DNA of 64,000 nucleotides from Sphingobacteriia bacterium (GCA_017304675.1 JAFKLS010000018.1:1-64000); one strand, 5' to 3'; shown: positions 34,900-44,349, numbered from the stretch's first letter. Made by a program: numbers and translations. The notes: generated from the sequence alone by a model not told the origin.

Positions 34900-35556
34900 A
34901 TGATAGCTGGCACTGCCATATGTAATGCCTTATATCCCAATTACAAGGGAACAGCGGGATGTTTTCTTCAAAAAGAGGGAGATAATAATAGCATATACTT
35001 ACTTACCTGCAGCCATATTATGACGAATGGTAATTCGCAAGATTTTAACGGGGTTATTACCAATGCACATCGTTCAGCAGCAATAGGATATTGTAATAAC
35101 CGAAAGCAACCAATAGGGAAATGGGTATACGCTGTTCAAAATAAAAATCTTGATATTGCCTTAGTTGAAATTAAGCATACAGGAAAAATTGTATTATCAG
35201 GCTTCAAAAGAAAGCCCAGGTTTATCAGCCAACAAGATATTGCACTTACAAAAAAGTTAAAGGTAAGTATGAGCGGAAGTTATTCGGGGGTTAAAACAGG
35301 CATTATTAAGAAAGTCAATCAAACAAAAGAGATAATATATACAGATGGAGAAAGAAGAAAATTCAACAATCTTATAGTTATTCAAAACGAAAATGATCCG
35401 TCATCTTCCTTTGCTTGCAAAGGAGATTCGGGAGCAGTTGTATTTGACAGTGAAAGGAATATCATAGGAATGATTGTAGCAGGTGATGTGGAATATTCTT
35501 ATGCTATGCCGATGAAACCAATTATCGATTATATAAATATGGTTATTATAGGATAA
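34900..35556 (+). CDS. Trypsin-like serine protease
   Basis: 218 aa from ATG 34900. The longest frame starts at a TTG at 34828 right after the upstream stop. The chymotrypsin-like triad is visible: His39 (LLTCSHIM), Asp85 (NLDIALVEI) and Ser177 in KGDSGAVVFD. There is no signal peptide, so it acts in the cytoplasm or is exported by another route. It closes the operon of the P47-like and 1175-aa genes. It could process one of them; this is inference. Confidence 0.8.
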   Translation: MIAGTAICNALYPNYKGTAGCFLQKEGDNNSIYLLTCSHIMTNGNSQDFNGVITNAHRSAAIGYCNNRKQPIGKWVYAVQNKNLDIALVEIKHTGKIVLSGFKRKPRFISQQDIALTKKLKVSMSGSYSGVKTGIIKKVNQTKEIIYTDGERRKFNNLIVIQNENDPSSSFACKGDSGAVVFDSERNIIGMIVAGDVEYSYAMPMKPIIDYINMVIIG

Positions 35557-35564
35557 AGCCTCCA

Positions 35565-36221
35565 TTAAACATCAATATGCAATTGATATTTAATTGCAAA
35601 AAGTACCAGCCCTGCCGTATTGCGGCAGCCTATTTTTTGCAATAACCTATTACGGTGCCCCTCAACTGTTCTAATACTCAGAAATAGTTTGGCAGCTATT
35701 TCTGAGTTGCTATATTCTTTACAAATTAATTGTAACACTTCAATCTCCCGCTTTGTTAGCTGAAATGGAATTCCATTTATATTCTCGTAGCTTGATACCT
35801 TGTGAAGACTTTTCTGTTGCAAGATTTGCATGGTATATTTATTAATATAGAAACCCTGGTCGTATACATTATGAATTGCCTTTAACAACTCTTGTTTATC
35901 ACAGTTTTTAGTAAGATACCCGTCTACACCGGAACGTATCAAAGAAGATATCAATCTTTCATTATCATGAACAGATAATATAATCACCTTAATCTCAGGG
36001 TGTTTTTTATGCAAAAAATCATTCAATTCCATTCCATTCATTTCTGGCATTTGCAAATCCAACAACACAATATCCGGGGCAGGTTCATGAAGTAAAAACT
36101 CCTGGAAATTTTTAGCGGATTCAAAACATTGAACAACATATGTATTGGGGATACTATTGATTAAGCTGGAGAGGCTTTCTCTAAAAAGCTGTTGGTCATC
36201 AACAATAGCTAAACGAATCAT
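35565..36221 (-). CDS. LuxR-family response regulator
   Basis: 218 aa. The receiver has all conserved positions: acidic pair DD near residue 8, phospho-acceptor Asp in IVLLDLQMP, Ser in VIILSVHD and Lys in LTKN. The LuxR HTH follows (about 150-215, LTKREIEVLQLICKEYSNSE). The sensor kinase gene is 2 bp upstream on the same strand, so the two make an ordinary NarL-type two-component pair. It is convergent with the protease gene. Confidence 0.93.
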   Translation of the reverse strand: MIRLAIVDDQQLFRESLSSLINSIPNTYVVQCFESAKNFQEFLLHEPAPDIVLLDLQMPEMNGMELNDFLHKKHPEIKVIILSVHDNERLISSLIRSGVDGYLTKNCDKQELLKAIHNVYDQGFYINKYTMQILQQKSLHKVSSYENINGIPFQLTKREIEVLQLICKEYSNSEIAAKLFLSIRTVEGHRNRLLQKIGCRNTAGLVLFAIKYQLHIDV

Positions 36222-36223
36222 AT

Positions 36224-37000
36224 TTATACAGGTATGTCTATTTGCATAGTGAAGCCGGCATTTGGCTCACTAACAATCATAAAATTAGCGTTTAATAAAT
36301 TTATTCTGCTTTCTATATTCATCATACCGATTCCTTTTCTTGTTGAATTACCGGTTGTAGAAACGCCAATGCCATTATCTGAATATACAATCTGCAGTTT
36401 ATCAATATACTTATTAAAAAAAATTGTTATATTAGTTGCCTTTGCATGTTTCACTGTGTTGTTTATTAATTCGCAAAGAATTCGGTATAAGGCAAGTTGA
36501 GCGCTTTCAGACAAAAAGGAGCATCCTGTTTTATCAATATTTGTTTGAATGGCAATACCTGATACAACATGAACATTGGCAATAAAATCTTCTATTGCAT
36601 CGCTCAATTCATATACGCCTTTAAGAAACGGGGAAAGATTATGCGATGTTTTTCTAACGTTTGTAATAATACGGTCAATTTTAAGTTTACTTTCCTTTTT
36701 AAATTGAACAGAGTGCATATTACCATCAGGGAAAAATTGCTCTATATATAATCGCAATGCCGATAATGCAGACCCCACTTCATCATGTAAATCCATACCA
36801 ATCCTTTTGCGCTCAGCCTCTTGAGATAAAATTAAAGTATGCGTAAGTGCCTTCTGATGTTCCATCTCGGCTTCTGCTATTTTCCTTTTTTGAAATAAAA
36901 GCTTATTCCGGCTCTTCATTTGAAGAAGGATCATCAGCAATACAAGGAAGAACACGCCTATCATAGCCAAGCCAATCAATACATATATATTCTCACGCAT
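36224..37000 (-). CDS. NarX-type sensor histidine kinase
   Basis: 258 aa. One N-terminal transmembrane helix (VLIGLAMIGVFFLVLLMILL) and a coiled coil precede the HisKA_3 domain with phospho-acceptor His in RKRIGMDLHDEVGSALSALR. The HATPase region follows (N-box LCELINNTVKHAKA, G1 YSDNGIGV, G2 GIGMMNIESR). There is no sensory domain beyond the single helix, so the multi-helix protein encoded next to it may act as sensor. It pairs with the response regulator downstream and its start overlaps the upstream membrane protein gene by 8 bp. Confidence 0.92.
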   Translation of the reverse strand: MRENIYVLIGLAMIGVFFLVLLMILLQMKSRNKLLFQKRKIAEAEMEHQKALTHTLILSQEAERKRIGMDLHDEVGSALSALRLYIEQFFPDGNMHSVQFKKESKLKIDRIITNVRKTSHNLSPFLKGVYELSDAIEDFIANVHVVSGIAIQTNIDKTGCSFLSESAQLALYRILCELINNTVKHAKATNITIFFNKYIDKLQIVYSDNGIGVSTTGNSTRKGIGMMNIESRINLLNANFMIVSEPNAGFTMQIDIPV

Positions 37001-37700
37001 GTTGTTTCTTTAACTTATAAAACCCTATTGAAAAAAAGATATACATAACCAGCAATAATGTTGCATGAACCGACCAGATAATGCGAAGCAAATTAAAGTC
37101 GCGATGAGCAAGCGCATCCGTTAATAAAAAATTGGAAAAAACAAATAAGCAAAAAGAGCTGGAAAAATATAGTAGAATGCCACCAAGCACCCAATTTACA
37201 GGGTATTCTGCCCAAGTTATGTTTTCTTCACTATTATATTCTTTTAACCAATAATTGATTGAAAGAAAAATAAACAGTATTGATTCTATGGCTCTCGGGT
37301 AAGTATTAATCTTTGATGCTGCCTGAAACAAAACCAGGTTTACAATGCATGCCAGGGGAAAAAAATATGTTATGAATGTAATTATTCGCCTGGAGAGCGT
37401 ATCGCTTTGAAGCTCTTTGAAAAAAAACAAAAGCAATACAGATTCAACAATAGTATCAATATGAAAAAGCCAGAGATTGGAATAATGCATTAAGCCAATA
37501 ATAATTCCTGCTGCATTAATGCAGGCAGATAAAAACAAATACCCCAAAAGTATCTTATAAATCACTGTCAGCTTTTTATATTGCTGCAGCAGGATGATTA
37601 TTGGTACCAATATACTTGAGGGCACAAGATATGCTATGTAAACTTTATAAAAAGTTACCACAGCAATTCTAAATGCTAAACAACCAGCAAGAAAAAACAT
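36993..37700 (-). CDS. Polytopic membrane protein upstream of the sensor kinase
   Basis: 235 aa from ATG 37700, chosen to avoid overlap with the upstream gene; an earlier ATG at 37763 would add 21 residues and overlap it by 28 bp. Seven hydrophobic segments are visible (for example YLVPSSILVPIIILL, ILLGYLFLSACINAAGIIIG, FFPLACIVNLVLF and the last IIWSVHATLLLVMYIFFSIG). No family recognised. It lies directly before the kinase gene (8-bp overlap) and may be the signal-sensing subunit of that kinase. Confidence 0.7.
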   Translation of the reverse strand: MFFLAGCLAFRIAVVTFYKVYIAYLVPSSILVPIIILLQQYKKLTVIYKILLGYLFLSACINAAGIIIGLMHYSNLWLFHIDTIVESVLLLFFFKELQSDTLSRRIITFITYFFPLACIVNLVLFQAASKINTYPRAIESILFIFLSINYWLKEYNSEENITWAEYPVNWVLGGILLYFSSSFCLFVFSNFLLTDALAHRDFNLLRIIWSVHATLLLVMYIFFSIGFYKLKKQHA

Positions 37701-37735
37701 GAGAACAAAATACTTACAGGAAATAAAAAAATAAC

Positions 37736-38188
37736 TTAAACATCTAAACCAGAACCATCGCAAACAGAAGGGCAGGGATATGTCATATCGTAAATAGATG
37801 AGTCCATATCGTCACTGTTTAAAGAACCGCCTTCTTTGGGTGTATTTAAATGTACGATAACATCTTCATGTATTTCGGAAGTACCGTTTTGCTGCATCAC
37901 TTTAATTGTTGGCACCACTAAACCTGTAATATTAAAATCTTCGCTGCCGGGCTTTTCTTCTATAGTAAGATAAATACGCATACCGCTCAACTCAATATCA
38001 ACACCTTTTGTAAGTTTGGCAATATTAATAGCCTGCTCAAAATCGGTGTAAGGAACCCAAATAGATTTAGGAATCTTATGGTCATCTATCGGATCTAAAT
38101 ATTGTTTCATTTTAGATTTAAAAGCTCTCATTCTTCTCTTAGCTTCATTAACCGAAACTGATGTTTTTGGTTGATTTGATAAAGGCAT
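37736..38188 (-). CDS. Hypothetical 150-aa protein with Cys-containing C-terminal tail
   Basis: 150 aa. A basic N-terminus (NEAKRRMRAFKSKMKQYLDP) is followed by a beta-rich middle (ISIWVPYTDFEQAIN, DIELSGMRIYLTIEE) and an acidic end with two Cys, YPCPSVCDGSGLDV. No signal peptide. It is the first gene of the minus-strand operon that runs to the two-component pair. No family recognised. Confidence 0.6.
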   Translation of the reverse strand: MPLSNQPKTSVSVNEAKRRMRAFKSKMKQYLDPIDDHKIPKSIWVPYTDFEQAINIAKLTKGVDIELSGMRIYLTIEEKPGSEDFNITGLVVPTIKVMQQNGTSEIHEDVIVHLNTPKEGGSLNSDDMDSSIYDMTYPCPSVCDGSGLDV

Positions 38189-38650
38189 AGTTTTGATATT
38201 TTAAAGATGAAAATTACGGGACCAATTTTGCAATAAAACTAAATTATCGTTTTTTGCAATTAGTCTCTAATAAAAAAATAAGCTGTATACCTAATATGGG
38301 CCGGTGAATATCTTCTCCCTAAAGCTTTAAGCACATATAATTGTTATATCCCTGAAAACAAGCAATACAGGCAGCCTTATGATATTGCTGAGAGACTGTA
38401 ACCTGACCCGGATATATTTAACGAGGAAAATTTGAGATCGCCACCAAATTCAATTTAGGATAGGAATGCTTTGCTTTTTGCCGAAAACTTAACTTTTAAA
38501 AGTCTATGTCTAATCAGTGCCGGTTGCATCGTTCGCCGCCTATTCAACTATTATTATACTAAATCCCTAAGGCCGGATATCTATGCTATTCATCATTTTT
38601 TTAAGCACAATTGTTCTTAACTTGTAAGAACCAATTATTAAAACTATTTT
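38189..38650. other. 462-bp intergenic region
   Basis: It holds the leader of the 150-aa gene and a TPP-riboswitch-like stretch (listed next). I found no convincing ORF. Confidence 0.55.
38361..38430 (+). ncRNA. Degenerate TPP (THI-box) riboswitch-like element
   Basis: AGCAATA (38361-38367) and TATTGCT (38383-38389) can pair, and CTGAGA follows at 38388-38393 in the place of the P3-J3/2 loop. Seven bases later comes ACCTGACCCGGATA (38401-38414), close to the riboswitch core ACCTGATCTGGATA, then CGAGGAAAA. The P2 pairing and the P5 closure of a working riboswitch are not found. There is no thiamin gene downstream, so it looks like a remnant. Confidence 0.35.
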
Positions 38651-38872
38651 ATGAACTTCCTGAACATTAAAACCACTTGGAGTAATGCCGAATTTATTCC
38701 TTTCAAGCTTTGCATAGCAAGCATATATATTGTAGTGGGCAGCTATTTTCACAATTTCTTTCAAAATTATTATACACCTCTATTAATTGTATTTGGTATC
38801 ACTACTGTGTGGACTGTGTACTTATGGTTTATTAAGATGAAAAAGGCAAATCGCGAAAAAAAGATTATGTGA
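38651..38872 (+). CDS. Small two-helix membrane protein
   Basis: 73 aa, MNFLNIKTTWSNAEFIPFKL and two hydrophobic helices (LCIASIYIVVGSYFHNFF and YTPLLIVFGITTVWTVYLWF), then a basic tail KKANREKK. No family I can name, though small proteins of this shape are common in Bacteroidota. It is the only plus-strand gene in this stretch and lies downstream of the riboswitch-like remnant. Confidence 0.55.
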   Translation: MNFLNIKTTWSNAEFIPFKLCIASIYIVVGSYFHNFFQNYYTPLLIVFGITTVWTVYLWFIKMKKANREKKIM

Positions 38873-39052
38873 GTTTCCCTTATTTTAGTACCAGGGTTAA
38901 TTATAGTGTTAAATACTGATGAAAGCTGATATAAAAAAAGCATCAGATGAATAAAAAATAGAGGGAATTAGCAACAGATTAAACAGTAACCGTTTCATCT
39001 TGCAACTAATTTTTACACAAAATGTTTGCCTGAAGATTTTTGATTAACAAAA

Positions 39053-39625
39053 TCATTTAGCAACCTTTATCGGAACATCAAACTGTCCGGTAACAGGAAT
39101 AACCGTGTTATTAGTGTTTTTAAAAGTGCAGGAAAAATTTCCTTTAATCTCATATTTAACATAAGCGGCAGCGCTGTCTATTTTAACGATACTTGTAATA
39201 TTATTTACAATATTTGTTGGTTGCAATACTGTATTACTATAAAGGTTAGGGATACTGTTATCTATGAGGCCAATTATTAAATCACAGTTACAAGCTGGAT
39301 TAGATAACAATACACCTGCATCATAAATTCTATGTGAGCCAGCTTTAGTTGATGCAAAATCTATATTGTTTGCATAGTGTTTGATATAACAATCTAAATA
39401 ATAAGCATCAACATTTATTTGGCCAATATTGGTTACAGTATAATTTTTATTGGTAGCACAACCTTGCTGATTTGACAAAACAAAAGTTGCTACCGAGCTC
39501 GTTGAATACTGTACATTACTTATTAATGTTTGCAAGAAATACGGGGAGTTTACATTATCGTTGCTCGATTTGCCACATCCTGACAAAACAATACAAAGTA
39601 TCAATCCTGCTAAAAATGTTTTCAT
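39053..39625 (-). CDS. Lipoprotein, unknown function
   Basis: 190 aa. The signal peptide MKTFLAGLILCIVLSGC ends in a lipobox with Cys17. The rest is beta-rich with conserved Cys residues (GCATNKNYT, LSNPACNCDLIIG). No family recognised. It follows the outer-membrane protein gene by 46 bp on the same strand, so it may be part of the same outer-membrane operon. Confidence 0.75.
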   Translation of the reverse strand: MKTFLAGLILCIVLSGCGKSSNDNVNSPYFLQTLISNVQYSTSSVATFVLSNQQGCATNKNYTVTNIGQINVDAYYLDCYIKHYANNIDFASTKAGSHRIYDAGVLLSNPACNCDLIIGLIDNSIPNLYSNTVLQPTNIVNNITSIVKIDSAAAYVKYEIKGNFSCTFKNTNNTVIPVTGQFDVPIKVAK

Positions 39626-39671
39626 AATTTATTTATTTTAAACAATACATTATTAGTTTCTCAATAACCAA

Positions 39672-40892
39672 TTAAAATACTTCACCTAAGTTTACGTAAA
39701 ATCCTTTGCTACCGTTTCCAAATCCGTAATCCAGGCAAAGATTAGCCCCAGAATTTTTATTTAATTTTATTCGTAATCCTGCTCCGTAACCCGGCAATAA
39801 GTTATCATAAGGTCTTTGGTTTCCTGCAAAATGTTCCACATTAAAAAATATAACTCCGCCAAACAGTCCATTACGCGAAATGCGATACCTATATTCCGTT
39901 TCAAAATAAATCATTTGCTTTCCACGAAATCTGCTTTGTATATACCCTCTTCCTGTATTATACTGATCATCCCATCCGGTACTTGGCAACAATAAATAGT
40001 TAAGATCTCCCGCCAATGTTAACCAATTATAACTCCAAAAAGCTAATGTATTTTTTGAGCCACTCGGGAAACTAAAATACTTTCTCGCATCAATTAACAA
40101 AGATGCCCATTCATCATCACTACCCAATTGCTGCAGGTTTTGCCTTAACACTATGTTTAGATAATTTCCCTTTTCAGGGTTTATTTGATTGGCCCTTGAG
40201 TCATACAATACTTTAAAAACAGGTCCGCTTGCAGCTGCAGTAGTACCAATTTTTTTTTGTATAAACACATTAATTAACCTTGTTTGGGGATCAATAATTT
40301 TAATATTCCAGAAATAATCATAATAATAACCGATTCCGCCATAGAAGTTTTTAAAAAGCTTTCGTAAAACTGTTTGATGCAACTTAATTTGACTAAAATC
40401 GATGGTATGACCTTGATTGGGATCTGTAGCACCACCTAATCCAAAAATATCTGATGGATAGGAAATATATCTATTGTCGGAAATAAAATTATACTTCCCT
40501 CCTCTCGACCATATGTCTGCGAATAAAGGGAGTATGATTTGATTATATTGGGAATAAGTAACGCTAGTACTAATGGTAGAGATTTTCGCGTCCTCCCCTC
40601 TGTCATTATAATATCCAAGATTTCCACTGATTATACCGGCAAAACCTGTTTGCAAAGTATACCCTGCTGCAGGAACAACAGTTAAAAAATAATTTTTAGT
40701 TTTATGTTTTGAAGCAATTGAATCTTCTGTTTTGTTTGATTTTTTTCTACTGAAAACGTCTTTCAAATCTTTGTCTGGAATGCTACCTAATTCCGTTTCT
40801 TTTGTAATTGCTTTTAATGAATCTGATTGTGACAGTGAGCGTTGAGCAATGAAAATAGATATATACAGTAAGGCTGTAACCTTAAGAGTCAT
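39672..40892 (-). CDS. BamA/surface-antigen-like outer membrane barrel protein
   Basis: 406 aa. N-terminal signal peptide MTLKVTALLYISIFIAQRSL followed by SQSD. The remainder is a beta-barrel pattern of alternating aromatic and polar residues (YSYNWLTLAGDLNYLLLPST, ETEYRYRISRNGLFGGVIFF, the last strand GNGSKGFYVNLGEVF). The C-terminal part resembles the bacterial surface antigen domain (Bac_surface_Ag). POTRA domains are absent, so it is not a full BamA. It is upstream of the lipoprotein gene. Confidence 0.75.
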   Translation of the reverse strand: MTLKVTALLYISIFIAQRSLSQSDSLKAITKETELGSIPDKDLKDVFSRKKSNKTEDSIASKHKTKNYFLTVVPAAGYTLQTGFAGIISGNLGYYNDRGEDAKISTISTSVTYSQYNQIILPLFADIWSRGGKYNFISDNRYISYPSDIFGLGGATDPNQGHTIDFSQIKLHQTVLRKLFKNFYGGIGYYYDYFWNIKIIDPQTRLINVFIQKKIGTTAAASGPVFKVLYDSRANQINPEKGNYLNIVLRQNLQQLGSDDEWASLLIDARKYFSFPSGSKNTLAFWSYNWLTLAGDLNYLLLPSTGWDDQYNTGRGYIQSRFRGKQMIYFETEYRYRISRNGLFGGVIFFNVEHFAGNQRPYDNLLPGYGAGLRIKLNKNSGANLCLDYGFGNGSKGFYVNLGEVF

Positions 40893-41619
40893 ACAAGGGT
40901 ATTTATTCGCAAATTAAGTCTTTTATGCATTCATCATGAATTTATATAAACCCTAAATAATGCATCAATTTTAAGTCTTATATCTTTTAAGATTATTGTA
41001 CTTTGTACGAAAACTATTAAAAATAATTACAGTCTTTTTTATGCATTTTACAAAAAATAGCCAATGAATAGGCTATTCCGATCTGAAAATCGTGATCAGC
41101 CCATACTACAATCTAAACTGTTAGTATTAAAGAATCATGCCATAAAATTTGATTATTGGCATGAGTGCACTAAATTCATTAGTGCTGTTTCCATCAAACA
41201 ATCAAGCGTTTTAATGTTTTTAACGGGATTAAAAACTCTTTCTATCAGCGTCACAATACTTTTGTGCAATGAAATAATGGTGATTTTGAGAACACTTTAA
41301 ACATATTAGCCGTAACATTAATAATAAACGTTTATAAATACGATTACCAGTGATTATTGTGTATATTTAATTGAATAAGCTATACCAGCTATCACTTTCG
41401 TTCTTTATTTTACTGTTGCTTGTACCTAACCAAAAACAGGTAAACTACTGTTTCATTATTTTTATTTCATCCGAAATACCTATGTAAAACGGTCCATTTG
41501 CGAACCCCTGAAGTTACCTGCAGCCTGCTGTCTATTTTATCCCGTGCCAAACTTTGTAATAGCGGCGGCTGTTGGGTAACACTTGTTGCAGATGCAATAA
41601 TTTTAGTAGTTTTCAGGTT
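40893..41619. other. 727-bp intergenic region before the antiporter
   Basis: Contains a 78-codon ORF (41064-41300) without a recognisable product or a good start context, so I did not call it a gene. No riboswitch or structured RNA that I recognise. Confidence 0.5.
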
Positions 41620-43191
41620 ATGTTACATCAATTTCCATTTTACCTGTTGCTGGTAGTGTTCATCATGCTGCTTATTATGCTGGCAAAACGTATTAATGTT
41701 GCTTACCCGATTATACTAGTGCTGGGCGGACTGGCTTTAAGTTTTATACCATCTGTACCCAATGTATCAATAGATCATGAACTGATCTTCCTTATATTTC
41801 TCCCGCCACTTTTGTATGAAGCAGCTTGGCAAACTTCATGGAAAGAGTTTTGGCGGTTCCGTCGCATTATTGGCAGTTTCGCTTTTTTAATAGTTATCCT
41901 CACTTCGCTGGTAGTGGCATGGGTGGCCAGTAGTTTTATACCGGGCTTCAGCCTTGCTTTGGGCTTTTTATTGGGAGGGATTGTTTCTCCGCCAGATGCA
42001 GTAAGTGCCTCGGCCATTATGAAATCTGTAAAAGTGCCCAAAGCGCTTGAAGCGATTATTGAAGGAGAAAGTCTTTTAAATGATGCATCGAGCCTTATCG
42101 TTTTTCGTTTTGCTTTGATAGCTGTAGAAACTGGGCATTTTATTTTAAAAGATGCAGCACTCAGTTTCTTTTGGGTAATAATGGCAGGTGTGGCCGTAGG
42201 TCTTCTTATAGGATGGATATTTTACCTGTTGCATCGTTGGTTGCCGACTGATGTAAATATTGATCTTGTATTTACGTTAGTGGCACCTTACGCCATGTAT
42301 CTCGCAGCAGAGTCTATACACGTATCAGGTGTGTTATCTGTGGTATCAGGAGGATTGTTCCTATCTACCCACCAACATCGTATTATGAATAACAGCAGCA
42401 GGCTAAGAGCAACAAGCGTATGGTCTGCATTAGGCTTCGTACTCAACGGGCTCGTTTTTATGTTAATAGGATTAGAATTACCGGTTATTGTAAACGGCCT
42501 TGGAGAAGTAAGCATTAAAGAAGCCATTGGCTATGGTGTACTAATTACGGGAGTACTCATTGCAGGCCGTTTGGTATCTGCTTATGCGGCCATAGCATTT
42601 ACAATATTCATGAGCCGATTTATTACCACTGCAGGCAGGCCCAATAGCTGGAAAACCCCTTTCATATTTGGCTGGGCAGGTATGCGTGGTGTAGTGTCGC
42701 TTGCTGCGGCATTGTCAATACCTGTTGTATTGTCTGGCACCAATACCCTTTTTCCGCAGCGAAATCTTATTCTTTTCATCACTTTCGTTGTAATACTGCT
42801 TACGTTAGTGGCACAAGGGCTTACAATGCCATGGCTTATAAAAAGGTTGCAGTTAAAAGATCAGGATAACCATCTCTCTTACGAAGAAGAGAATAAACTA
42901 ATCAGTCAAAAACTGGCTGAACAAAGCCTGCTTTACCTGCATCATCATTATGCCCGGGAGTTAACAACACAACCTGCTTTGCAAAAAATTGCTCAAACAT
43001 GGTCTGGCAAAAAAGACATGGCCGACAATGAAGAACTGAATACGATTTGCAGGAATGTGTATCTCGAAATCATTAATAAGCAACGCAATTGGTTGCACGA
43101 ATGGAATAAGGATCTGAAGACTGATGAAGATGTAATACGCAGACAGTTGATGAAACTGGACCTGGAAGAAGAAAAACTGAAATTTTCTTAA
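41620..43191 (+). CDS. Na+/H+ antiporter, CPA1 family
   Basis: 523 aa from ATG 41620; an upstream in-frame ATG at 41572 would add 16 Cys-rich residues that do not fit the family. About 12 membrane helices, with the family motif LIFLPPLLYEAAW near the N-terminus, GGIVSPPDAVSASAI and the essential Asp in EGESLLNDASSLI. The C-terminal hydrophilic tail (about 425-523) contains the long helices typical of the NhaP/YjcE type. It exchanges Na+ (or K+) for H+ at the inner membrane. Standalone, with the LacI gene 126 bp downstream. Confidence 0.92.
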   Translation: MLHQFPFYLLLVVFIMLLIMLAKRINVAYPIILVLGGLALSFIPSVPNVSIDHELIFLIFLPPLLYEAAWQTSWKEFWRFRRIIGSFAFLIVILTSLVVAWVASSFIPGFSLALGFLLGGIVSPPDAVSASAIMKSVKVPKALEAIIEGESLLNDASSLIVFRFALIAVETGHFILKDAALSFFWVIMAGVAVGLLIGWIFYLLHRWLPTDVNIDLVFTLVAPYAMYLAAESIHVSGVLSVVSGGLFLSTHQHRIMNNSSRLRATSVWSALGFVLNGLVFMLIGLELPVIVNGLGEVSIKEAIGYGVLITGVLIAGRLVSAYAAIAFTIFMSRFITTAGRPNSWKTPFIFGWAGMRGVVSLAAALSIPVVLSGTNTLFPQRNLILFITFVVILLTLVAQGLTMPWLIKRLQLKDQDNHLSYEEENKLISQKLAEQSLLYLHHHYARELTTQPALQKIAQTWSGKKDMADNEELNTICRNVYLEIINKQRNWLHEWNKDLKTDEDVIRRQLMKLDLEEEKLKFS

Positions 43192-43251
43192 GCCGCACAA
43201 CTACACCATTCGGCTTTAGTACCTATTTTATTTAAAAAAATTACTTTGCCT

Positions 43252-43279
43252 AAAATACCGGTAACGTTACCGGTATTTT
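43252..43279. promoter_or_regulatory. 28-bp palindromic operator of the LacI regulator
   Basis: A perfect palindrome with left half AAAATACCGGTAAC, centre CG, 39 bp upstream of the lacI start. A promoter-like TTACTTTG (43241-43248) ends just before it, so binding would block transcription start. This is the normal place for autoregulation in the LacI family. Confidence 0.8.
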
Positions 43280-43317
43280 CCCAAATTGCAATACGCTAAT
43301 ACAGTATTTTTATAGAT

Positions 43318-44343
43318 ATGGAAAAACAGGCCACCATCATTGACATTGCAAGAACCCTCAATATTTCTACCTCCACCGTAAGCAGGGCACTCAGGAATAC
43401 TTTCGATGTAAAAGCAGAAACAAGAGAAGCTGTTATGGCACTGGCAGAAAAACTGAATTACCAACCCAACCGCCTTGCCATCAGTTTGCTGAAAAGGCAA
43501 ACACATACCATAGGTGTAATTATTCCCAATCTTGATTTTGTATTGTCTACAATGGTGAAGGGAATTGATGAAGTAGCACTGGAAGCAGGCTATACAGTAA
43601 TGGTTTGCCAGAGCAATGAAAGTTTTGGCAGAGAGCTGGTAAATACCAAGAGGCTATTAGATAGCCTGGTAGATGGTATTATTGTATCTGTATCCAGCGA
43701 AACCAAAGTTTTTGAGCATATTAAAAAAATAAAAGACAGGAACATTCCTTTAGTAGTATTTGATAGGGTGAACAAAGAGATCGTAGCACCGCATGTGCAA
43801 TTAGATAATGTTGAAGGCGGCGTATTGGCAACAGAACATCTGTTAGAACAAGGCTACCAGAAAATTGCCATTCTTGCAGGCCCGCAAAATTTAGACATCA
43901 GCAATAAAAGGATGGAAGGATATTTAAACACACTTAAAAAGCACGGGCTACGTATTAAGAAAGACTTTATTATTCATTGCGATTTTAACCAGGATTATGC
44001 TTATGAAGCTACCAAAGAATTGCTCACGATGAAAAACAGGCCGGATGCCATTTTTACCATTAGCGACAGGATGGCCATTGGCGCTTCACTGGCTATAAAA
44101 GAAAAAGGCCTGCGCATGCCCACCGATATAGGATTGGTTGGTTTTAATAATGAGCCTATTACCAAATTGGTTACGCCGAATATATCCAGTGTAGAGCAGC
44201 CCGCTTTTGAAATGGGGAAGATAACCGCAAAGCTTTTCATTGAAATGATGAACAGTAAAAAGGATATGAATAATGAAGAGATTATTTTAAAGCCCAAATT
44301 ATTCATTCGCGAATCTTCTTTACGATTCACTAAAAAAGTATAA
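43318..44343 (+). CDS. LacI-family transcriptional repressor (polyuronate locus)
   Basis: 341 aa. The N-terminal HTH is IIDIARTLNISTSTVSRALR (9-28), followed by a hinge and a periplasmic-binding-type sugar domain (HTIGVIIPNLDF onward). It is convergent with the GH105 gene, and its stop codon is 13 bp from that gene's end. Its own operator lies upstream. Similar palindromes lie in the 55.6-55.75 kb region before the lyase operon, so it probably responds to a breakdown product of the polyuronate and controls the 44.4-55.6 kb operon. Confidence 0.9.
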   Translation: MEKQATIIDIARTLNISTSTVSRALRNTFDVKAETREAVMALAEKLNYQPNRLAISLLKRQTHTIGVIIPNLDFVLSTMVKGIDEVALEAGYTVMVCQSNESFGRELVNTKRLLDSLVDGIIVSVSSETKVFEHIKKIKDRNIPLVVFDRVNKEIVAPHVQLDNVEGGVLATEHLLEQGYQKIAILAGPQNLDISNKRMEGYLNTLKKHGLRIKKDFIIHCDFNQDYAYEATKELLTMKNRPDAIFTISDRMAIGASLAIKEKGLRMPTDIGLVGFNNEPITKLVTPNISSVEQPAFEMGKITAKLFIEMMNSKKDMNNEEIILKPKLFIRESSLRFTKKV

Positions 44344-44349
44344 CATAAA

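Noticed and set aside
41064..41300. 78-codon plus-strand ORF in the intergenic region before the antiporter
   Set aside because: No recognisable product, no hydrophobic or conserved pattern, and weak start context; likely chance.
43191..43217. AAGCCG/CGGCTT hairpin after the antiporter
   Set aside because: Six-pair stem with a 15-nt loop and no T-run; too weak to call.
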